NCBI RefSeq assembly: GCF_001746365.1
Contig: NZ_MJAJ01000031.1
Coordinates: 33,567 to 97,566 of the forward strand
DNA length: 64,000 bases
Origin: Streptomyces sp. LUP30
GTDB lineage: Bacteria; Actinomycetota; Actinomycetes; Streptomycetales; Streptomycetaceae
Reading direction: 5' to 3'
Shown here: positions 58,729 through 64,000 of the stretch, in pieces
How the letters are laid out: the number at the start of each line of letters is the position of its first letter
How positions within the stretch are numbered: the stretch's first letter is position 1
Program-made: the position numbers and the translations under genes
Notes under the pieces: model-generated
What the model saw: only the letters and a program-made list of their open reading frames with translations
Told to the model about the DNA's origin: nothing
Database searches by the model: none

Positions 58729-60152
58729 GACCACCCCTCCCCACTGCTCGCCGCGCCCGCCGTCATCACGCCCGCCCGGTCGCGGTCCGCCTGGCGCCAC
58801 AGCTCGTTCAGCGAAGCGCCCCGCGGCACGCTCAGGGCCGTCCAGCCCGCCTCGCGCAGCATCCGCAGCCGCTCCTCCTGCCTGCTCATCGGATCGGGGA
58901 CGCCGTTCGGTTCACGCACCCAGTGGTCGCCGTCCAGCAGGAAGGCGACCGCGCCTCCGCTGCGCTGGCGCATCTTCGCGGCCACCGCCGCCTCTTCCTC
59001 GTCGAGATCGCCGAGGAACGCCACCAGCAGGCCCTCGTTGCCGCCGCGCAGCACGTCGTACGCCCGGGACAGGCTCGTGCCGTCGGAGTGGTCCACCACG
59101 GCGAGGGTGTCCATCATCAGTCCCGCCGCGTCGGCGGACTCCTGGTTCGCTCCGGCGAACCCGTCGGCCCCCTCGCCGGGCACCGAGTTGCCGGTGTCGG
59201 TCAGCAGCCGCACGGAGAAGCCCCGCTCCAGCATGTGCACCAGCACGGACGCGGCGCCGGAGACGGCCCACTCGAAGGCCGAGTCGGGGCCCGCGCCCTG
59301 GTAGGCCAGGCCCCGGGTGTCGAGCAGCACCGTGCAGCGCGACCGCTGGGGCTGCTCCTCGCGGCGCACCATCAGCTCGCCGTAGCGGGCGGTCAGGCGC
59401 CAGTGCACGCGGCGCAGGTCGTCGCCGTAGCGGTAGGCGCGCGGGATGACGTCGTCCTCGCCGGCCAGTGCCAGCGAGCGCTGCCGGCCCTCGCCGTACC
59501 CCTTGGCCTCGCCGCTCAGCCGGACCGGGGGCAGCGGCTCCACGCGCGGTATGACCGTCAGCGTGTCGTGGGTGGAGAAAGAGCGGGTGAGCTCGCACAT
59601 CCCGAACGGGTCGTTCAACCGCAGCTGGAGCGGGCCCAGCGGGTAGCGGCCTCGCAGGTCGGAGCGGACCCGGTAGGACACCTCGCGTCGGCCGCCCGCC
59701 TCGACCCGGTCCAGGACGAAGCGCGGGCGCGGGCCGAGCACGTACGGCACCCGGTCCTGGAGCATCAGCAGGCCGGTGGGCAGCCGCGAGACGTTGTCCA
59801 TCCGCAGATGGACGCGAGCCTCGCTGCCGGCGGGCACGCGGGCGGGGGAGAGCCTGCGGCTGCCGGCGACCCGGTAGCGGGTGCGGTAGACGACGGCCGC
59901 GCAGATCAGCGGCAGTGCGGCCAGCAGCAGCCCGACCCGGAGCAGGTCGGGCTGGCCGAGCACGTAGGCGCAGACGGCGGCCGCGATGCCGGCGGCCAGG
60001 AAGGACCGCCCTCGGGTGGTCAGACCGGCCAGCGCCGTGCGCACGCTGCCCTTGTCGCCCTTGTCGCCCTTGTCGCCCTTGTCGCCCTTGTCGCCCTTGT
60101 CGCCCTTCCTGCCCTGGCCGGCCGACGGCTGTCCGGATCCCCCGGCGGCCAT
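58725..60152 (-). CDS. DUF58 protein with N-terminal GDK repeats
   Basis: A 475-residue membrane protein. After the start comes a tandem GDK repeat (six copies, encoded at 60052-60105), then two membrane helices and the DUF58 domain with its VWA-like core, including RRVHWRLTARYGELMVREEQ and a DTRGLAYQGAG stretch written as separate blocks RRVHWRLTARYG and MVRREEQPQRS. It works with MoxR ATPases on extracellular protein maturation or cell envelope tasks. The ATG (60152) overlaps the MoxR stop by one base, TGATG. Confidence 0.88.
   Translation of the reverse strand: MAAGGSGQPSAGQGRKGDKGDKGDKGDKGDKGDKGSVRTALAGLTTRGRSFLAAGIAAAVCAYVLGQPDLLRVGLLLAALPLICAAVVYRTRYRVAGSRRLSPARVPAGSEARVHLRMDNVSRLPTGLLMLQDRVPYVLGPRPRFVLDRVEAGGRREVSYRVRSDLRGRYPLGPLQLRLNDPFGMCELTRSFSTHDTLTVIPRVEPLPPVRLSGEAKGYGEGRQRSLALAGEDDVIPRAYRYGDDLRRVHWRLTARYGELMVRREEQPQRSRCTVLLDTRGLAYQGAGPDSAFEWAVSGAASVLVHMLERGFSVRLLTDTGNSVPGEGADGFAGANQESADAAGLMMDTLAVVDHSDGTSLSRAYDVLRGGNEGLLVAFLGDLDEEEAAVAAKMRQRSGGAVAFLLDGDHWVREPNGVPDPMSRQEERLRMLREAGWTALSVPRGASLNELWRQADRDRAGVMTAGAASSGEGWS
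60052..60105 (-). repeat. 9-bp tandem repeat encoding GDK x6
   Basis: Six exact copies of the 9-mer TTGTCGCCC on the plus strand (60052-60105), coding Gly-Asp-Lys on the minus strand near the DUF58 N-terminus. Copy number could vary by slippage without breaking the frame. Confidence 0.9.
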
Positions 60153-61183
60153 CACAGCCTCCGCGACTGCTGGCCGTAGGCCTGTGGGCCGTGCCCCAGC
60201 CCGTACCCGTGCTGCTGCGGGGTGGCGGGCACCGGGGTGCGCTGGATGATCTCCTCGACGACCTGCTCCGCCGTGCGCCGGTTGAGCTGGGCCTGCGCGG
60301 TGGGCAGCAGCCGGTGGGCCAGGACGGCCACGGCGAGGTTCTGCACGTCGTCCGGCAGGGCGTAGTCCCGGCCGCTCAGGGCCGCGGTCGCCCTGGCCGC
60401 GCGCACCAGGTGCAGCGTCGCGCGCGGGGAGGCCCCGAGTCTGAGGTCCGGGTGGGTGCGCGTGGCGGTCACCAGGTCGACCGCGTAGCGCCGCACCGCG
60501 TCGGCGACATGGACACCGCGCACGGCGTCGATGAGCTTCACGATCTCGTGGGCGTGGGCGACCGGCTGGAGGTCGTCCAGGGGGTTGACCCCGCCGTGCA
60601 CGTCGAGCATCTGCAGCTCGGCCTCGGGGCTCGGATAACCGATCGAGACCCGGGCCATGAAGCGGTCGCGCTGGGCCTCGGGGAGCGGGTAGGTGCCCTC
60701 CATCTCGACCGGGTTCTGCGTCGCGACCACCATGAACGGACTGGGCAGCTCGTACGTCTGCCCGTCGATGGTGACCTGGCGCTCCTCCAGCGACTCCAGC
60801 AGCGCCGACTGGGTCTTGGGCGAGGCGCGGTTGATCTCGTCGCCGATGACGATCTGCGAGAAGATCGCGCCCGGCTTGAACTCGAAGTCCCGGCGCTGCT
60901 GGTCCCAGATGGACACACCCGTGATGTCCGAGGGCAGCAGGTCGGGGGTGAACTGGATCCGGCGTACCGAACAGTCGATGGACTTGGCCAGCGCCTTCGC
61001 CAGCATCGTCTTGCCGACGCCCGGTACGTCCTCGATCAGCAGATGCCCCTCGGCGAGGAGCACGGTCAGCGAAAGCCGTACGACCTCGGGCTTGCCCTCG
61101 ATCACTCCCTCCACCGAACTGCGGACACGCTCCACAGTGGCGGTCAGATCTGTGAGGCTCGCTCGCTCGTCATAGGTCGTCAC
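60152..61183 (-). CDS. MoxR-family AAA+ ATPase
   Basis: A 343-residue AAA+ chaperone-like ATPase. Walker A is EDVPGVGKTMLAKALA, Walker B IVIGDEINRASPKTQ, sensor ATQNPVEMEGTYPLPEAQRDRF. MoxR proteins activate VWA/DUF58 partners. It is the first gene of the operon with DUF58 and transglutaminase proteins. GTG 61183 is selected for GGAGG upstream and alignment with other MoxR starts. The C-terminus is Gln/Gly/Tyr-rich. Confidence 0.93.
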   Translation of the reverse strand: MTTYDERASLTDLTATVERVRSSVEGVIEGKPEVVRLSLTVLLAEGHLLIEDVPGVGKTMLAKALAKSIDCSVRRIQFTPDLLPSDITGVSIWDQQRRDFEFKPGAIFSQIVIGDEINRASPKTQSALLESLEERQVTIDGQTYELPSPFMVVATQNPVEMEGTYPLPEAQRDRFMARVSIGYPSPEAELQMLDVHGGVNPLDDLQPVAHAHEIVKLIDAVRGVHVADAVRRYAVDLVTATRTHPDLRLGASPRATLHLVRAARATAALSGRDYALPDDVQNLAVAVLAHRLLPTAQAQLNRRTAEQVVEEIIQRTPVPATPQQHGYGLGHGPQAYGQQSRRL

Positions 61184-61475
61184 CCGGCCCTCCTCGGCCC
61201 AAACTTTCTCCGGGCCGACGCACTGTGCGGCAAACCGGCCCACCCCGAATCACGGACGCCGCTCCAGAAGTGCTCAGCGTGGCGTCACCCTCGCATTCTT
61301 GCTGCCGTTACCGATTCGTGTCACTCGCCTGTGGACAACTGTCCTCGATATGTCGGTGATATGGGGATTCGGGTGCCCGAGGGGCCCGAATCGACAGCGG
61401 AACGACAGGGAACGACCGTGCCCGTGAACGGTCACACGGGCAACGGCAGCGGACTGTGCGGGGCCGGGGAGGAGG

Positions 61476-62084
61476 TTACGCGGGGGCGATCTCGCGCAGC
61501 GAACCCGTCCGCACGTCGAACACGAACCCGCGCACGTCGTCGGTGTGCAGCAGGAACGGCGAGGTGCGCACCCGCTGCATCGACTGGCGGACGTCCTGGT
61601 CGACGTCGCGGAAGGCCTCCACCGCCCAGGCCGGACGCTGGCCGACCTCCATCTCCAGCTCGGTGCGGAAGTCCTCGGTGATCGACTCCAGGCCGCAGCC
61701 GGTGTGATGGATCAGGACGACGCTGCGCGTCCCCAGCTTCCGCTGGCTGATGGTGAGCGAGCGGATCACGTCGTCGGTGACCACACCGCCCGCGTTACGG
61801 ATCGTGTGGCAGTCGCCGAGCTTCAGGCCGAGTGCCGCGTGCAGGTCGAGGCGGGCGTCCATGCAGGCCACGACCGCGACCTCCAGAACGGGGCGGGCGT
61901 CCATGCCGGGGTCGGCGAACGCCGCGGCATACCGCTCGTTCGCCTCCACCAGGCGGTCGGTCACAGCGCCACCGTGTATGGCGCCTTCGGATTCGACGGG
62001 TACGGATGCGGAAGTCGTCATACTCATGACGGTACTGGTCACGGGCATTCCGGTCTCGCTGTGGGTAGGGAAAAAGAGCGTCAT
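61476..62084 (-). CDS. Beta-carbonic anhydrase
   Basis: A 202-residue zinc enzyme interconverting CO2 and bicarbonate. Zinc ligands are in VACMDARLD (Cys, with Asp-Arg dyad) and LIHHTGCGL (His and Cys). Core IRNAGGVVTDDVIRSLTISQ is typical of the family. ATG 62084 is preferred for AAGAGGG upstream; ATG 62027 or 62021 would give the size of other beta enzymes and cannot be excluded. The gene is divergent from rsmH. Confidence 0.88.
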   Translation of the reverse strand: MTLFFPTHSETGMPVTSTVMSMTTSASVPVESEGAIHGGAVTDRLVEANERYAAAFADPGMDARPVLEVAVVACMDARLDLHAALGLKLGDCHTIRNAGGVVTDDVIRSLTISQRKLGTRSVVLIHHTGCGLESITEDFRTELEMEVGQRPAWAVEAFRDVDQDVRQSMQRVRTSPFLLHTDDVRGFVFDVRTGSLREIAPA

Positions 62085-62173
62085 CACGCCCTCTTTGTGA
62101 GGTACGACACAGCTGCCCGGAGGCTGCGCGGAGGAGGTGCGTGCCCCTGGGCCGCGCCGTGCAGGCCGGTTGA

Positions 62174-62201
62174 TTGACCGCGCGACCCCGTGGACTAAAG
62201 T
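62174..62201 (+). promoter_or_regulatory. Promoter of the rsmH-ftsL-ftsI cluster
   Basis: TTGACC (62174-62179), 16 bases, TAAAGT (62196-62201). Transcription should begin near 62208, giving a leader of about 150 nt. Confidence 0.55.
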
Positions 62202-62208
62202 GACGCGA

Positions 62209-62233
62209 AGCGGGAGGCGACGATCTCCCTGCT
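62209..62233 (+). ncRNA. 5'-end hairpin of rsmH leader, mraW-RNA-like candidate
   Basis: AGC-GGGAG (62209-62216) and CTCCC-T-GCT (62225-62233) pair around the loop GCGACGAT, just at the predicted 5' end of the message. A single hairpin with a conserved loop, the mraW RNA motif, is known upstream of rsmH (mraW) in actinobacteria; membership here is inferred from place and shape. Confidence 0.4.
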
Positions 62234-62358
62234 GGACTGAACCCCGAGAGACCCCGGCCCGGCCGCCGGAGATCTCCCCGCGGCGCCGGAGGGCCTTCCC
62301 TTCACGAGGGGGCGGGGACCCGGCGGTGCGTACCACCCGCCGGATCTGAGAGGGCCCC

Positions 62359-63315
62359 TTGAGTCACAGTCGACATGTCCCGGTGATGCTCCAGCGGTGC
62401 CTGGACCTGTTGGCCCCCGCCCTCCAGGAACCCGGAGCGGTGGTCGTCGACTGCACGCTCGGCCTCGGCGGCCACAGCGAGGCGCTGCTGGCGCAGTTCC
62501 CCGAGGTGCGGCTCGTCGCCCTCGACCGCGACAAGGAGGCCCTGCGCCTGTCCGGCGAGCGCCTCGCCCCCTTCGGCGACCGCGCCACCCTCGTGCACGC
62601 CGTCTACGACGAGCTCCCCGAGGTGCTGGAGCGGCTCGGGCACGCGCGCGTGCAGGGCGTCCTGTTCGACCTCGGCGTCTCCTCCATGCAACTGGACGAG
62701 GCCGACCGCGGCTTCGCCTACGCCCAGGACGCCCCGCTCGACATGCGGATGGACCAGACGACCGGTGTCAGCGCCGCCGAGGTCCTCAACACCTACCCGC
62801 CCGGCGAACTCGTGCGGATCCTGCGGGCGTACGGCGAGGAGAAGCAGGCCAAGCGGATCGTCTCCGCCGTCGTGCGCGAGCGCGACAAGGAGCCGTTCAC
62901 CAACAGCGCCCGGCTCGTCGAACTGATCCGCAACGCGCTTCCGCAGGCCGCCAAGCGCACCGGCGGCAACCCCGCCAAGCGCACCTTCCAGGCGCTGCGC
63001 ATCGAGGTCAACGGCGAACTCTCCGTCCTGGAACGGGCGATCCCGGCCGCCGTCGAGACGCTCGCCGTGGGCGGTCGGATCGCCGTCCTGTCGTATCACT
63101 CGCTCGAAGACCGGCTGGTCAAGCAGGTGTTGGCGGCAGGCGCCGCCAACACCGCCCCGCCCGGACTGCCCGTCGTCCCCGAGCGCTACCAGCCGCGGCT
63201 CAAGCTGCTCACCCGTGGTGCCGAACTTCCCACCGAGGAAGAGATCGCCGAGAACCGGCGCGCCGCCCCGGCGCGGCTGCGCGGGGCGGAGCGGATCAGG
63301 GAGTCCATCGAATGA
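62359..63315 (+). CDS. rsmH: 16S rRNA (cytosine-1402 N4) methyltransferase
   Basis: RsmH methylates N4 of C1402 in the ribosomal P site with SAM and is the first gene of the division/cell-wall cluster. The 318-residue protein has HVPVMLQRCLDLLAP, the SAM motif DCTLGLGGHSEALL, GVLFDLGVSSMQLDEADRGF and NPAKRTFQALRIEVNGEL followed by SYHSLEDRLVK. The start is TTG 62359, with AGAGGG upstream. mraZ is absent upstream in this window. The next gene begins just after its stop. Confidence 0.96.
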   Translation: MSHSRHVPVMLQRCLDLLAPALQEPGAVVVDCTLGLGGHSEALLAQFPEVRLVALDRDKEALRLSGERLAPFGDRATLVHAVYDELPEVLERLGHARVQGVLFDLGVSSMQLDEADRGFAYAQDAPLDMRMDQTTGVSAAEVLNTYPPGELVRILRAYGEEKQAKRIVSAVVRERDKEPFTNSARLVELIRNALPQAAKRTGGNPAKRTFQALRIEVNGELSVLERAIPAAVETLAVGGRIAVLSYHSLEDRLVKQVLAAGAANTAPPGLPVVPERYQPRLKLLTRGAELPTEEEIAENRRAAPARLRGAERIRESIE

Positions 63316-63359
63316 CGGGCGTGAGCCGAGGGTGGCGCGTTCCACCCGGGGGAGGGCGA

Positions 63360-63893
63360 GTGAGCAGGAAACCCGAACTGAAAGGGAGGGCCGCCCGCCT
63401 CGCGCGGCTCTTCCCGGCAGGCCCGCGGCAGGCGGCCCGCACCCCGTTCGTCCTCCTCGTCGTCCTTCTCCTCGGCGGCGGTCTCATCGGACTGCTCGTG
63501 CTGAACTCCGCGCTCAGCGAGGGCTCGTTCAAGATGGACGACCTGCGCAGGGACACCAAGGGCCTCACCGACGAGGAGCAGGGGCTCCAGCGCGACATCG
63601 ACTCCTACTCCGCCCCGGACGCCCTTCAGCGCCGCGCGCGCGAGCTGGGCATGGTCCCGGGCGGTGACCCGGCCTTCCTGAACCCCGACGGCGCCGTGAA
63701 GGGCGTCCCCTCGGCCGCGGCGCAGCAGTCCGTGCAGGAGGCCCCCGCCGTCCGGCCGCCCGAGGCCCTGATGTTCTCCCAGACGATCGGGTCGTCGCCG
63801 TCGCCGGCCCCGAGCGACACCCCGCCCGGCTCCCCGGCGCGGAGCGCGGCCCCCGACCCGACCGCAACCACCCCCGAGACCCCCGGCAGGTGA
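63360..63893 (+). CDS. ftsL: Cell-division protein FtsL
   Basis: A 177-residue bitopic protein of the divisome: a basic cytoplasmic N-terminus (SRKPELKGRAARLARLF), one membrane helix (PFVLLVVLLLGGGLIGLLVLN), a short coiled coil (MDDLRRDTKGLTDEEQGLQ) and a long Pro/Ser/Thr-rich exterior tail. It acts with FtsB-type proteins and FtsI. GTG 63360 has GGGGGAGGG upstream; ATG 63312, overlapping the rsmH stop, is an alternative adding 16 residues. Its stop overlaps the ftsI start. Confidence 0.85.
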   Translation: MSRKPELKGRAARLARLFPAGPRQAARTPFVLLVVLLLGGGLIGLLVLNSALSEGSFKMDDLRRDTKGLTDEEQGLQRDIDSYSAPDALQRRARELGMVPGGDPAFLNPDGAVKGVPSAAAQQSVQEAPAVRPPEALMFSQTIGSSPSPAPSDTPPGSPARSAAPDPTATTPETPGR

Positions 63894-64000
63894 CGGAAGT
63901 GTCCGACAGGGAACCGCCGCGCCGGCGGGTGCCCGGCCCCGCCCGGCCCTCCCGCCCCGCGTCCGCCCAGCGGCGCCCGGGCCCCGGCAGCCGCCCGGCC
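63890..64000 (+). CDS. ftsI: Penicillin-binding protein FtsI (5' end only)
   Basis: Starts GTG 63890, overlapping the ftsL stop by GTGA. Only the first 37 codons are in the window, an Arg/Pro-rich cytoplasmic tail (MTEVSDREPPRRRVPG...). Identity rests on gene order; catalytic regions are outside the window. GTG 63899 is a possible alternative start. Confidence 0.75.
   Translation, partial: MTEVSDREPPRRRVPGPARPSRPASAQRRPGPGSRPA

Noticed and set aside
60052..60105. CRISPR-like repeats
   Set aside because: The units are adjacent 9-mers without spacers inside a coding sequence.

Overview
The window is strongly GC-rich, densely coded, uses many GTG and TTG starts and has a gene order typical of the conserved core of a Streptomyces chromosome (or a very close relative). 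It runs from the cytochrome bc1 genes (qcrCAB) to the start of the division/cell-wall cluster (rsmH-ftsL-ftsI). Much of the order (qcrCAB, trpD, NlpC/P60 peptidase, PimB'-like and GT87 glycosyltransferases, FadD15-like ligase, SRPBCC, ArsA-like, PlsC, class II DAHP synthase, PASTA kinase, Rv2175c-like protein, rsmH-ftsL-ftsI) recalls the Rv2196-Rv2163 region of Mycobacterium tuberculosis, so this is mainly an ancient actinobacterial block with a few lineage-specific insertions. I see no rRNA, tRNA, prophage, IS element or CRISPR array.

Layout. 1-3.4 kb: respiratory qcrC (partial)-qcrA-qcrB with a strong terminator. 3.5-6.3 kb: trpD, then a SAM-IV riboswitch leading into a SufS-like cysteine desulfurase. 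6.4-13.1 kb: stand-alone Lrp/AsnC sensor domain, rhomboid protease, small zinc-ribbon protein, coiled-coil/NYN protein, two tandem NlpC/P60 cell-wall hydrolases and a lipoprotein metallopeptidase. 13.1-19.2 kb: PadR regulator and MATE exporter around a perfect 21-bp inverted repeat, a GT87 membrane glycosyltransferase divergent from a PimB'-like GT4 enzyme, and a secreted cholesterol oxidase. 19.2-31.8 kb: FadD-type acyl-CoA ligase, metallophosphoesterase, SRPBCC and ArsA-like proteins, an SCO2127-like protein with glucokinase glkA, an EEP-family protein, an esterase, PlsC, a MacS-type two-component pair and a phosphofructokinase with pyrophosphate-type active-site residues.

31.8-36.1 kb: an attenuated trpE-trpG fusion (18-residue leader with three adjacent Trp codons) diverges from class II DAHP synthase, followed by an iron-box-controlled ferredoxin (bfd) convergent with bacterioferritin (bfr). 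36.3-46.2 kb: sulfite-oxidase-like molybdoenzyme, endonuclease IV, PASTA Ser/Thr kinase, TPP-riboswitch thiO-thiS-thiG operon, FAD oxidoreductase, Rv2175c-like DNA-binding protein, thiE and metF. 46.2-56.1 kb: a membrane protein with a Tyr/Gln/Gly-rich tail, a CrtI-like oxidoreductase, DUF4126 protein, a TetR regulator with a YhgE/Pip-type exporter and a degenerate ABC ATPase, a HEPN-family protein, a methyltransferase and a DUF3040 protein. 56.2-64 kb: MoxR-DUF58-transglutaminase operon, beta-carbonic anhydrase, then rsmH-ftsL-ftsI behind a promoter and 5'-end hairpin.

Regulatory DNA is the most informative part: two classical riboswitches, a trp attenuator, an iron box, several undescribed palindromes (one 14-mer nearly identical in front of the acyl-CoA ligase and the exporter operon), and at least a dozen genes with a -10-like hexamer only 6-8 nt from the start codon, suggesting leaderless mRNAs. 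No wholly new multi-gene system stands out; the best leads are new regulatory links and odd active sites in familiar families.
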